Source of the DNA: VXMO01 sp034422835
GTDB taxonomy: Bacteria; Chloroflexota; Dehalococcoidia; UBA6926
Length of the DNA stretch: 64,000 bases
Assembly (NCBI GenBank): GCA_034422835.1
Contig: DAOUJJ010000015.1
Span: forward strand, 10,721-74,720
Direction: 5' to 3'
Each line of letters starts with the position of its first letter. Position 1 is the stretch's first letter. Shown here piece by piece: positions 52,437-61,152 of this stretch. Both the position numbers and the translations under genes were made by a program. Under the pieces are notes generated by a model. The model was given only the letters and a program-made list of their open reading frames with translations, made no database searches and had not been told where the DNA came from.

Positions 52437-54122
52437 GTGTCCGCGCCACGCCGCAATATCTATCTGATCGGGTTTTCCTACACAGGGAAATCCAGCGTCG
52501 CGCGGCAGGTTTCCGTCAATCTGCACATCGATTTCGCCGACACGGACGAACTCATCGAGTCCCGCACAGGGAAGACCATCCCGGAGATTTTCGCCACCGA
52601 GGGCGAGTCCGTCTTCCGGGAGTTGGAGTCGGAGGTGCTGCGGGAGGTCTCGCAGTGGCCGAACATGATCGTCGCGACAGGCGGTGGGATTGTTCTTGAC
52701 CCGGCGAATCGAGAGGTGATGCAGCGGACGGGCGCGGTTGTCTGCCTGGAGGCTCAGCCCTCGACCATCCTTGCTCGTATGCAGGCGGATGGGTCCGATG
52801 CCACCGAGCGGCCGCTGCTCGCGTCCGGTGACCCACTTGGACGCATCGAGGCGCTGAAATCGAGTCGGCAGGCAGCATATTCCATCGCGGATTGGACGGT
52901 CAACACAGACCGTTTGGCGATGGAAGAAGTGTCTGCGGAGGCGCAACGCGGCGCGGAGGCGGGATGGAAACGCGTCGCGGATGGGCAGCTTCTGGAGCTA
53001 CAGGCAAGTGACGTGGATTCAGACGTTGCGTTTACCGTGCGGACGGAGACTGCGACGTATCCGATTGTTGTCGCGCCGGGCGCGCTTGAGACACTTGGGC
53101 AGCGCATGAGCGAGATTGGGCTGTCGGGCAGGGCGTGTGTGATAACGGACAGCGGCATACCCGGACAATGGCGTGAGACGGCGCTTGGCAGCCTGGCTGA
53201 GGCCGGGTACGATCCGCTGCTGCTGGAGATTCCTGAAGGCGAGACGTCCAAGAATCTCGCGCAGGCTGGCGAGCTGTTCGCGGAATTGAGCGGCAACCGC
53301 ATTGAGAGACGCGACGTGGTTGTCGCGCTTGGCGGCGGCGTTGTGGGAGATCTTGCGGGTTACGTGGCCGCGACATATCTCCGTGGCGTGGCTTTCGTGC
53401 AGGCGCCAACAACCCTTCTGGGGATGGTTGACGCATCAATCGGCGGGAAGGTCGCAATTGACCTGCCATCGGGCAAGAATCTCGTAGGAGTGTTCTACCA
53501 GCCAAGGCTCGTGCTGTCTGACACCCGGACGCTGAACACACTGCAGCCGCGCCAGCTCACGGCGGGATGGGCTGAGGTCATCAAGACCGGCACGATCTTT
53601 GATGCCGAACTATTTGATTTTCTTGAGGCCAACGTTGAGGCGATTCTTGCGGGAGACGAGGCCATGCGCGCCCAAGCCATATTGCAGTGCTCCGCCATCA
53701 AGGGGCGCGCTGTTTCGCTGGATGAACGGGAGATGACAGGGCTGCGGGCGCGGCTGAATCTCGGACATACACTCGGCCACGCAGTGGAGAACGCGCTTGA
53801 ATACACCGGCATCCTGCACGGTGAGGCTGTCGCAATCGGGACGAGCTTCGCGGCACATTTAGCGGAGAGAATGGGGTCGATTACGGCAAAGGAGCGTCAG
53901 CGGCAGATCGATCTGTTGAATGCCTATGGGTTGCCAACGACCGCGCCGGAGGGGCTGGAATTGGCGGATATCCGGGCCGCGCTGGCCGTGGACAAGAAGG
54001 TCGCGGCAGGACGGACGCGCTGGATTCTGTGCGACGGGATCGGGCGCGGACGGCTGCGGGACGACGTGCCACCGGACGTGTCTGATGAGGTGTTGAGGGC
54101 GTTTTTGGCAGGGGACTTGTAG
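52437..54122 (+). CDS. aroKB: Shikimate kinase-3-dehydroquinate synthase fusion (AroK-AroB)
   Basis: 561 residues. Residues 1-165 form the kinase: P-loop GFSYTGKSSVARQV and the substrate motifs FADTDELIESRTG and ATGGGIVL. Residues 195-561 form dehydroquinate synthase: VVALGGGVVGDLAGYVAATY, NLVGVFYQPRLV and LNLGHTLGHAVE with metal His. One chain would catalyse steps 2 and 5 of the pathway; similar fusions occur in several phyla. The start is GTG at 52437. Confidence 0.95.
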   Translation: MSAPRRNIYLIGFSYTGKSSVARQVSVNLHIDFADTDELIESRTGKTIPEIFATEGESVFRELESEVLREVSQWPNMIVATGGGIVLDPANREVMQRTGAVVCLEAQPSTILARMQADGSDATERPLLASGDPLGRIEALKSSRQAAYSIADWTVNTDRLAMEEVSAEAQRGAEAGWKRVADGQLLELQASDVDSDVAFTVRTETATYPIVVAPGALETLGQRMSEIGLSGRACVITDSGIPGQWRETALGSLAEAGYDPLLLEIPEGETSKNLAQAGELFAELSGNRIERRDVVVALGGGVVGDLAGYVAATYLRGVAFVQAPTTLLGMVDASIGGKVAIDLPSGKNLVGVFYQPRLVLSDTRTLNTLQPRQLTAGWAEVIKTGTIFDAELFDFLEANVEAILAGDEAMRAQAILQCSAIKGRAVSLDEREMTGLRARLNLGHTLGHAVENALEYTGILHGEAVAIGTSFAAHLAERMGSITAKERQRQIDLLNAYGLPTTAPEGLELADIRAALAVDKKVAAGRTRWILCDGIGRGRLRDDVPPDVSDEVLRAFLAGDL

Positions 54123-54241
54123 AGCGAGACGGGTCCTGAGACAACCTTTTCCTGAGTTGATGCGTTTCCCAAAGTACGGGACCGCTTTGCACGGCAGCGC
54201 GGCAGGACAACAGCTTGATGGGGATGCAGGGAGACGCGTGC

Positions 54242-55570
54242 ATGCTGAAAGCCGCAGCCGACATGATTGGACGAAGGCGTTCCGCATGGCTCACCGTATT
54301 CGTCATAGCGCTGTTCCTGGCAGCCGCATCCCTGCTGTCCGCGTGTGAAAGCGCGCGGGGAGAGATTCGGTCAGACAGAGACCGCGTCGCGCCAGCAACC
54401 GCCGATGCAGACCTGCCTACTCTCATCACTGGCAACAGCGCCTTCGCTTTCGACTTGTATCGGACTCTCAAGGCGGAAGACGGGAACCTGTTCTATTCAC
54501 CGCACAGCATTTCCCTGGCTCTTGCTATGACCTATGGCGGAGCCAGGGGAGAGACGGAGAGTCAGATAGCGGATACTCTCCGCTTCTCCCTGCCGCAGAA
54601 CAGGCTTCACCCCGCGTTCAGCAATCTGGACCTGCAACTTGCCTCCAGGGGCGAAGACGTGGCCGACAGGGACGGGGAAGGGTTCAGGTTGAATATCGTT
54701 AACGCGGTCTGGGGCCAGCAGGACTATGAGTTCCAAGAGGCGTTCCTGGACGTTTTGGCCGAGAGTTACGGGGCAGGGGTGAGGCCTGTCGACTTCATCG
54801 GCGCTCCTGAAGACTCCAGAGCCACGATCAATGACTGGGTCGCAGAGACCACGGAGGACAGGATCAAAGACCTGCTCCCGCAGGGTGTCATTGACTCACT
54901 GACTCGCATGGTGCTGACCAACGCCATCTACTTCAACGCTTCCTGGCAATTCCCATTCAATGAAGCTGATACACGTGAGCGTCCTTTCCATCTCCTGGAC
55001 GGGAGCAGTGTTGATGTTCAGATGATGCGAATCCAGGAGGATTTCAGCTATGCGGAGGGAGACGGGTACCAGGCGGTGGATCTGCCCTACGTCGGAGACG
55101 ATCTCTCCATGACCATCCTGCTGCCCGATGACGGGCGGTTCCGGGAGTTCGAGGACGCGCTGGATGCTGCCCTGGTCGAGAGGGTTATCGCAGACCTCGT
55201 TACTGCCCATGTCACCCTTGACATGCCGAAGTTCGAGTTCGAGTCCCAGTTCCGGCTGGGTGAAACCCTCAAGGCCATGGGCATGCCCGACGCTTTCGAC
55301 GCCGGCGCATCCGACTTCTCCGGCATAAACGATCGGTCGTGCGCCGAGGGAGACGAGGAATGCCTGTATATCAAGGAAGTTGTGCATAAGGCGTTCGTGT
55401 CGGTAGACGAAGAAGGAACGGAGGCAGCTGCGGCCACCGCAGTGGTGATGACAACAGAGTCCGCTCCGCCCAAGCAAGTCAGCGTGACGGTGGACAGGCC
55501 ATTCATCTTCCTGATCCGGGACAGGGAAACAGGCGCCATCCTGTTCGTGGGGCGTGTGGAAGAGATCTAG
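54242..55570 (+). CDS. Serpin, predicted lipoprotein
   Basis: 442 residues from the ATG at 54242 after GGGAGA. A signal peptide with lipobox (ASLLSAC) anchors it outside the membrane. The serpin fold follows, with NAVWGQQDYEFQEAFLDV, TNAIYFNASWQFPF and the hinge EEGTEAAAATAVVM. Counting from the hinge Gly as P15 gives P1 = Glu and P1' = Ser, so a Glu-directed protease target is possible. The C-terminus (DRPFIFLIRDRETGAILFVG) is standard. It probably protects the cell from external proteases. Confidence 0.94.
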   Translation: MLKAAADMIGRRRSAWLTVFVIALFLAAASLLSACESARGEIRSDRDRVAPATADADLPTLITGNSAFAFDLYRTLKAEDGNLFYSPHSISLALAMTYGGARGETESQIADTLRFSLPQNRLHPAFSNLDLQLASRGEDVADRDGEGFRLNIVNAVWGQQDYEFQEAFLDVLAESYGAGVRPVDFIGAPEDSRATINDWVAETTEDRIKDLLPQGVIDSLTRMVLTNAIYFNASWQFPFNEADTRERPFHLLDGSSVDVQMMRIQEDFSYAEGDGYQAVDLPYVGDDLSMTILLPDDGRFREFEDALDAALVERVIADLVTAHVTLDMPKFEFESQFRLGETLKAMGMPDAFDAGASDFSGINDRSCAEGDEECLYIKEVVHKAFVSVDEEGTEAAAATAVVMTTESAPPKQVSVTVDRPFIFLIRDRETGAILFVGRVEEI

Positions 55571-55606
55571 GGCGGCCGTGACTGTGCAAGAAGAACGGGG
55601 TTGGAT

Positions 55607-55635
55607 TTGCGCGCCGGGCCTGGTGTGACTATAGT
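55607..55635 (+). promoter_or_regulatory. Promoter of the RNase P RNA gene
   Basis: TTGCGC and TATAGT with a 17-bp spacer. The expected start, 5-7 bases downstream of the second box, coincides with the first base of helix P1 at 55640. Confidence 0.7.
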
Positions 55636-55639
55636 TGCG

Positions 55640-56078
55640 AACGGCGAGCAGGGCCGGGGGCCGGATGGTCGCGCAGGCTGCTTTGGTGGCCTGGGAGGAA
55701 AGTCCGGGCTCCATGGGCAGGGTGCTGGGTAACGCCCAGGCGTTTCGCGGGTAGATCGCGGGGCGACGGATAGCGGCACAGAAACATACCGCCGATGGCC
55801 TGACGATTCCTCGTTGGGCACAGGCAAGGGTGAAATCGGGCGGTAAGAGCGCCCGGCCGACCGTGGTGACACGGCGGCGGCCAAACCCCACCTGGAGCAA
55901 GGCCAAATAGAAGGACGCGCGCTGAAAGGCGTGCAGGGGACCGCCCACCCCGTCCTCGGGTAGGCTGCTTGAGCGTCGGCGCAAGTCGGCGCCCAGATGG
56001 ATGGCCATCGACCGGTTGGCGGCGACGCCGGCCGGGGACAGAACCCGGCTTACAGGCCTCCAGGACCTGCTCGCCGTT
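55640..56078 (+). ncRNA. rnpB: RNase P RNA, bacterial type A
   Basis: A 13-bp P1 helix is formed by AACGGCGAGCAGG at 55640 and its complement ending at 56078. The universal core is present: GAGGAAAGTCCGGGCTCC, CACAGAAACATACCG, GGTAAGAGCGC and ACAGAACCCGGCTTA near the 3' end. Length about 439 nt. It matures tRNA 5' ends with the protein RnpA, which is not encoded here. Confidence 0.97.
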
Positions 56079-56093
56079 CCAGACTGAAAATAG

Positions 56094-56119
56094 TAGGGGC
56101 GCCCAACGAGGCGCCCCTA
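56094..56119. terminator. Hairpin terminator between rnpB and the glutaredoxin-like gene
   Basis: A 10-bp stem (TAGGGGCGCC and complement) with loop CAACGA. T-richness is modest on both sides. It could serve both convergent units. Confidence 0.65.
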
Positions 56120-56145
56120 TGGTTTCTGATTCGTAACCGGGATTG

Positions 56146-56394
56146 TTAGATGCCCAGCAGTTCCTCGTATTCGTCTTTCTTGAAGCCGATGACGGCCTGG
56201 CCGTCCACGACGAGCGTCGGTACCGACATGCTGCGATAGTTCTGGACGAGCTCAAGCATATATTCGCGGTTCTCGACGACGTCCCTTGATTCGTAGCCGA
56301 TGTTGTGGTCGGCAAGGAACCGCTTGGCGACTTCGCAGTCGGGGCAGTTCTCCTTCTTGGTGTAGAGGACGATTGTCTTGGTCTGTGTTGCCAT
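56146..56394 (-). CDS. Glutaredoxin-like thiol oxidoreductase, Grd locus
   Basis: 82 residues from the ATG at 56394. The redox motif is CPDC in TKKENCPDCEVAKRFL and the cis-proline segment is SVPTLVVDGQAVIGF, as in NrdH/glutaredoxin-fold proteins. It follows grdA by 10 bp on the same strand. In known glycine reductase operons, thioredoxin and its reductase recycle the oxidised Cys-Sec pair of GrdA, so this small protein is a plausible replacement (inference). No reductase gene is adjacent. Confidence 0.88.
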   Translation of the reverse strand: MATQTKTIVLYTKKENCPDCEVAKRFLADHNIGYESRDVVENREYMLELVQNYRSMSVPTLVVDGQAVIGFKKDEYEELLGI

Positions 56395-56404
56395 GGTTTG
56401 CTCC

Positions 56405-56869
56405 TTATACGCCAACGGCTTCGCGGACGTTCTTCATGGCGTCGATGATGTCATCCGTGTCAAGGACGGACTCCATGATCTCCACCTGCTCCTTGTAAAC
56501 GGCGGGGTCGAACTGGCTCTTGACCTCTTCTTCCAGCACATGGAAGACAGGGAGGCCGAGCGCGATGCCCGCCAGCGGGCCGACCCATGAGGGATCGCCC
56601 TCCGTCACGGTGCGTGCATAGACCTCTGCGCTCTCCGGTGTGGGTGAGCCGAGCAGCACGACCATGTCATTCGCGCCGTGGTTATCGACTGTTGCCTTGA
56701 TCCCCTCTTGACCCTCAAGGTCAAGTGCTCCGGCGGCGGTTCAAACAAAGCACTGGGTTTGCACCATCACCGGCTCCGCGCCGGCGCTGCGCACGCAGGC
56801 CTCGATGGCGGGGCCGGGAACGCCGTCACGCTCTCCGACGATGATGACTCGCTTTCCCGCAAGGTCCAT
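56405..56869 (-). CDS. grdA: Glycine reductase component A, selenoprotein GrdA
   Basis: 154 residues if the UGA at 56743-56741 is read as selenocysteine at position 43. The start is the ATG at 56869, four bases after GAGAAGG. The N-terminus reads KRVIIVGERDGVPGPAIEAC, and the redox centre is TQCFV-Sec-TAAGALDLEGQ, matching the CxxU of GrdA. After the UGA the frame stays open for 111 residues with family features (VVLLGSPTPE, VTEGDPSWVGPLAGIALGLP, VYKEQVEIMESVLDTDDIID). GrdA carries the carboxymethyl-selenoether from component B to component C. Standard annotation would give a 42-residue fragment plus a second orphan frame. It lies 70 bp after grdC. Confidence 0.95.
56707..56725 (-). promoter_or_regulatory. 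Candidate bacterial SECIS hairpin in grdA
   Basis: CTTGACC pairs perfectly with GGTCAAG around the loop TTGAG, starting 15 nt after the UGA. The loop sits about 22 nt downstream, within the window needed by SelB. Confidence 0.75.
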
Positions 56870-56939
56870 GTCACCTTCTCCCTCTATCGCGCGGCGGGTT
56901 GTCCCCGCTAGTGCACATAATACGCCAAATTGATGCGGA

Positions 56940-58391
56940 TTACCCCGCGCCTGAGTTCGCCTCCATGATGAAGGACTCGCCATCGGACATGTGGGTCATG
57001 CGTCCGAGGAACAAGCTGCCCTTCGCTAGGAACATCGAATATTGGTAGTCGCCTGCACGCAGGTCATCCATCGCGTGCGCCATGAACGGCATGGCGGAGG
57101 CGACGTGGCCCTGCGTAGGTGAAAAGCCGGGCATCCCGTGCTTTTCCACGAACTTGTCACGCGACTCTGAGCCTTTGACGATCTCGCCGCGTTGGGCCGC
57201 AAGGGCGGCGATGAGCCGGTAGTTGGTGCGGGGGACGTTGCCGCTGCCAGCCGTGTCCGTGATCTCCGGGTTGTGCATCTCCGTTGCGTACTTGGCGACG
57301 TCACTGAACTTCAGGCCGAGCCTGTCCAGCGGATCGGAGACAAGCGCCTCGACGATGGCCTGCTGGACGGAGCCTGCGCCGACGGTGTGGCGGCCAACGC
57401 TGTCGAGCCGCAGAACGGGGCTCGTGCCATCGTCCGGGCCCATGAGCACGGCGAAACCGGCAAGCACATCCTCCATGACGGGGATTTCCTTGGCGAGATG
57501 CCCGCGGTATTTCATACCGAGCTTGGCAAGTGAGCATCCGCCCACAACTGCCACCTCGGGAAAGACGCCTGACTGCACAAGGCTGCCGCCAACAACCATC
57601 GCGTGGACGGGCGCGCAGCAGAATGCCTTGACGTCTGCGCCGGTTGAGTTGATGCAGGCAGCGGCCTCAGCAACGGCCTTGCCGAGGTTGCCGCCGCCGC
57701 GATTGTAGCGGTCGCCGATGGCCTCTTCGCCGGAGCCGATGACGTATTGGAGGCTGGCCGGGTCCGTGCCCGACTCGGCAAGAACCGAGCGGAGCGCCAT
57801 GGTCGCGGTGGCCTTCACGGCAAGGTTCTCAAGCAGGATGTCCGGGGCGAGGGAGGCATCGTCCACGTAGTCGGTCTGTACGAGGCCGATGGTCTCGCCG
57901 TCGCGGGTCAGCAGGGGAATCGCGCCCTCGCGGGATGTCAACCTTTCCTCTATGCGCGAGTAGGGGACGCCCTGGATGCGCTCGATTTCCCCATCTGTCA
58001 CACGTGGGTGGCTGCGGAGTTCCGCAGCGACGCGCGCGGCGTATCCCTCTTCAAGGAGGACGAGATCGAACTCGTCGGCAGCCTTGAGCAGGCCGTGAAA
58101 CTGGTCTTCGTTGACAAGTTCGCCGTGCGGGCCGCTTGTGGAGTACTCGGCCAGCATGTTCTCGTACCACGGCGCGGCGGCGGTGTTGAGGTCATCCGGC
58201 TTCATATTGCCGAGCAGGACCTGGTGCGGGGCGTATGCGGCCGCGTCATCGAAGGAGCGGAGACTGCCCTGGATGTCCTGCCAAACGCTGTGGTTGGCAT
58301 GGATATCTCTTGTAGGCTTTGACCCGTGCCTGACAAGGCCCGGCGTGTGTGCGAGAAAGAACCTGATATCCCTGACGACGGGGTGGCTCAT
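56940..58391 (-). CDS. grdC: Glycine reductase component C, beta subunit (GrdC)
   Basis: 483 residues from the ATG at 58391. The N-terminus (RDIRFFLAHTPGLVRHGSKP, then LRSFDDAAAYAPHQVLLGNM) and the later VGGCSLAKLGMKYRGHLAKE and EDVLAGFAVLMGPDDG match GrdC, which has a ketoacyl-synthase-like fold. With GrdD, GrdC releases acetyl phosphate from the selenoprotein-bound intermediate. GrdD is not found in the window. A CC pair in DVKAFCCAPVHAM is near the expected catalytic region. First gene of grdC-grdA-grx. Confidence 0.92.
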   Translation of the reverse strand: MSHPVVRDIRFFLAHTPGLVRHGSKPTRDIHANHSVWQDIQGSLRSFDDAAAYAPHQVLLGNMKPDDLNTAAAPWYENMLAEYSTSGPHGELVNEDQFHGLLKAADEFDLVLLEEGYAARVAAELRSHPRVTDGEIERIQGVPYSRIEERLTSREGAIPLLTRDGETIGLVQTDYVDDASLAPDILLENLAVKATATMALRSVLAESGTDPASLQYVIGSGEEAIGDRYNRGGGNLGKAVAEAAACINSTGADVKAFCCAPVHAMVVGGSLVQSGVFPEVAVVGGCSLAKLGMKYRGHLAKEIPVMEDVLAGFAVLMGPDDGTSPVLRLDSVGRHTVGAGSVQQAIVEALVSDPLDRLGLKFSDVAKYATEMHNPEITDTAGSGNVPRTNYRLIAALAAQRGEIVKGSESRDKFVEKHGMPGFSPTQGHVASAMPFMAHAMDDLRAGDYQYSMFLAKGSLFLGRMTHMSDGESFIMEANSGAG

Positions 58392-58463
58392 GGGGACTCC
58401 CTTTTTGACGGTGGACACGCCCGGTAAACAGACGTTTCCGTGCGCTTGTTTCACCATATTATG

Positions 58464-58506
58464 TCGTTGACAGAGGCTAGCAACGCCGCCTAATGTGTGT
58501 CAACGA
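58464..58506. promoter_or_regulatory. Divergent grdC/grdE control region with dyad
   Basis: TCGTTGACA (58464-58472) and TGTCAACGA (58498-58506) are exact inverted repeats, 25 bp apart. On the plus strand TTGACA at 58467 and TAATGT at 58491, spacing 18, form a promoter for grdE. On the minus strand TTGCTA and TAATAT with a 16-bp spacer could serve grdC. The dyad could also be an operator. Confidence 0.65.
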
Positions 58507-58550
58507 TGAGAAGGCTGATTTGATCGCCTGTGTCGCAAGGGGGGATTGGG

Positions 58551-59813
58551 ATGAAACTCACTCTCGCAATCCATGAGGTGAGTGACGCGAAACTGGGTTC
58601 CGGAACGTCGCTCGACGGTGGAACGCTAACAGTCGACGCAGATGAGCTTCGGCAGACCATCCTGGAGGACCGTCGTATCGAGAGTGTTGACATAGAGGTT
58701 GCGAATCCCGGGGAGCCGTGCCGCATCGGCGTGGTGTTCGACATTCTTGAACCGCGCGCCAAGGAGCCGGGCACGGGCAGCGATTTCCCCGGCCTGCTTG
58801 GGCCAATGGCCATGGCGGGGCAGGGTACGACACACGTGCTGCGGGGCGCTGCGCTCACGGTTGTAGATGCCCAACAGGAACCGGGCATCGCGTCCAAGAT
58901 GATGGAGATGCACGGTGAGGCGGCGGCCAATTCGCCTTATGGAAACCTGCATCACGTCGTCATTGTTCCGCACATGATTCCGGGAACGCCGCGCCACGTG
59001 GAATTGAACGCGCTGCGGCTGGCATCTGCGCGGGCGTCGGTCTTCATTGGCAGCGCCGGCATCGGACAAGATCCCGACTCCACGGAGGAGTTTGAACTCG
59101 ACGGCCCGTCCACGAATCGCGACGGACTGCCACGCATCGCCTATATCGGCCAGATACACGGTCATCAGATGGTGGTGGAGGAAGATGAGCGAATCCTGTA
59201 TGGGAGCAATACGGAGGGCATGGTCCCCGTCACGCTGCATCCGAATGAGTGGATGGACGGGGCGGTTGTCTGCTCGTATTGGGTGATGCGCGTGGAGACG
59301 TATTTCTACCAGAATCATCCGATCATCCAGGAACTGTACAAGCGGCATGAGGCGGGTGAGATCAACTTTGTCGGAACGGTGGCAACTGTCGCGGCGTCGC
59401 TTGAGGCGGACCGCAACAGGAACTGCCTGCTCGCCGCGCACCAGGCCAAGTGGAATCTGAACGCGGACGGCGTTGTGCTGACCAAGTACGGCGGCGGAGC
59501 GCCCCACGTGGATATGGGAGAGACGGCCCGTATCTGTGAGGCGCTTGGAATCAAGACCGTCGTGCAGGTGTCGGACTCGTCCGGCGACAGGCGGGCGGAG
59601 TCGGCCATGTTGTTCAACTATCCTGAGGTTGACGCGATTGTGTACGGCGGGGGCGGAGACATCGCCTGGGACGTCGAACCGGTGGAACGTGTGATTGCCG
59701 GTTCTCCCGCCGTTGCGCAGGCGCTTGCGCAGATGACGCAGATCCCGGCGCAGGCGCTGTGCGGCGTGACGAACCAGCAAGGCGCATCGGTCGTGCGGGC
59801 GGTGGTGTACTGA
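58551..59813 (+). CDS. grdE: Grd component B proprotein, GrdE-like (GrdG/GrdI family)
   Basis: 420 residues from the ATG at 58551 after AAGGGGGG. It begins KLTLAIHEVSDAKLGSGTSL and has HHVVIVPHMIPGTPRHVELN, HPNEWMDGAVVCSYW and QNHPIIQELYKRHEAGEINF, as in the family. Known GrdE is cleaved at an internal cysteine to give a pyruvoyl group that binds the substrate amine. Cys241 in GAVVCSYW is the best candidate, but alignment is needed. Substrate (glycine, sarcosine, betaine) cannot be told from sequence. grdB follows 46 bp downstream. Confidence 0.92.
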   Translation: MKLTLAIHEVSDAKLGSGTSLDGGTLTVDADELRQTILEDRRIESVDIEVANPGEPCRIGVVFDILEPRAKEPGTGSDFPGLLGPMAMAGQGTTHVLRGAALTVVDAQQEPGIASKMMEMHGEAAANSPYGNLHHVVIVPHMIPGTPRHVELNALRLASARASVFIGSAGIGQDPDSTEEFELDGPSTNRDGLPRIAYIGQIHGHQMVVEEDERILYGSNTEGMVPVTLHPNEWMDGAVVCSYWVMRVETYFYQNHPIIQELYKRHEAGEINFVGTVATVAASLEADRNRNCLLAAHQAKWNLNADGVVLTKYGGGAPHVDMGETARICEALGIKTVVQVSDSSGDRRAESAMLFNYPEVDAIVYGGGGDIAWDVEPVERVIAGSPAVAQALAQMTQIPAQALCGVTNQQGASVVRAVVY

Positions 59814-59859
59814 GCCGCCTTAGCGGCGCGTTCAGTGAGAGAAATAAGGAGGGCCTGAG

Positions 59860-61137
59860 ATGAAGGTCGTTCATTATCTGAACCAGTTCTTTGGCGGGCT
59901 GGGCGGCGAGGAGCATGCAGGTGTTGGGCCTGAGGTTCGCGCCGAGGCCGTCGGTCCCGGGCGTCTGCTGGAGCAGGTGCTCGGCGACGACTCAACGGTC
60001 GTCAAAACGATCATCTGCGGCGACAATTACGCCGCCGAGAATCTCGAAAGCGTGATGGAGCTCGTCGTGAACGAGGTACGGGACTCCGGCGCTGAGTTGT
60101 TCGTGGCGGGGCCGTGCTTCGTGGCCGGACGCTACGGCGTCGCGGCGGGCGCGCTGTGCGCGGCGGTGCAGGCGGAGCTGGGGATTCCCGTTGTGACGGG
60201 CATGGGCGTGGAGAATCCCGGCGTCGACCTGTATCGGCAAGAGTTGTACATCGTTGATTCCGGTGAGAACGTCGCTGAGATGAGAGACGTGCTGACGGCG
60301 ATGGCCGCCATTGCAAAGGTCACCGCGTCCGGCGAGGACGTGGGCAGGCCGGCGGAGTGGGGTTACATCCCGCGCGGCATCATGCGGGATGAGATCGTGG
60401 AGGAGCCGGCGGCGGTGCGCCTGGCGAACATCATCGTCGCCAAGACGCAGGGGCAGCCGTACGAGACGGAGTTGACGCAGACCGGATTCGAACCGATTCC
60501 CGCGCCGCCCGCCGTTGCCGATCTGAGCAACGCCACGGTCGCCATCGTGACGGACGGGGGACTCGTTCCGGCAGGGAATCCCGACAACATGCCCGCCATT
60601 GCCTCCACGATCTGGGGATCGTATGACATCGCAACCGTTGATAACCTTGAAGGCGAGGACTACGAGGTCTATCATCGCGGCTATGACAACCGCCACGTGC
60701 TGAATGACCCTGATCGGCTGGTGCCGGTTGATGTTCTCAAGGAGCTGGAGAAGGCCGGAGAAGTTGGCAAGGTCTATGAGCAGTTCCTGTCCATGACGGG
60801 CTTGGCCAATCCGCTTGCGAACAGCCGGCGCATCGGCCAGGAGATTGCGGAGAATCTCAAGAGCGCCGGAGTTGACGCCGTGATCCTGACATCCACTTGA
60901 GGGACGAGCACTCGCAGCGGCGCTGCGATCGCGACGGAACTTGAAAAGGCGGGCATTCCCGTGGCACAGGTCACGGCGGTGACGCCGGTGGCAAAGATGG
61001 TCGGCTCCAACCGGGTGGTCCAGGGCAAGGGCATTGTGTATCCGCTGGGCGACGCCGAGCTTGATGCCGAGGAAGAGAAGGACCTGCGGCGGTCAATCGT
61101 GCGGCAGGCGTTGGAGGCGCTCAAGACGGAGGTTTAG
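59860..61137 (+). CDS. grdB: Grd component B selenoprotein GrdB (GrdF/GrdH family)
   Basis: 425 residues if the UGA at 60898-60900 is read as selenocysteine 347. The start (KVVHYLNQFFGGLGGEEHAG) and ELFVAGPCFVAGRYGVAAGA are family hallmarks. Before the UGA the chain reads SAGVDAVILTST and after it GTSTRSGAAIATELEKAGIP, ending NRVVQGKGIVYPLGD and an acidic tail. This matches GrdB, whose Sec is followed by GTCTRCGA; here both cysteines are serines. It is the selenoprotein subunit of component B, acting with GrdE to cleave the C-N bond. Ignoring the UGA gives a protein cut at residue 346. Confidence 0.95.
60912..60928 (+). promoter_or_regulatory. Candidate bacterial SECIS hairpin in grdB
   Basis: TCGCAGC pairs with GCTGCGA around a GGC loop, 11 nt after the UGA; the loop lies 18-20 nt downstream and holds the GG often seen in SECIS loops. 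Confidence 0.7.
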
Positions 61138-61152
61138 GGGGCGGCTCACTCG

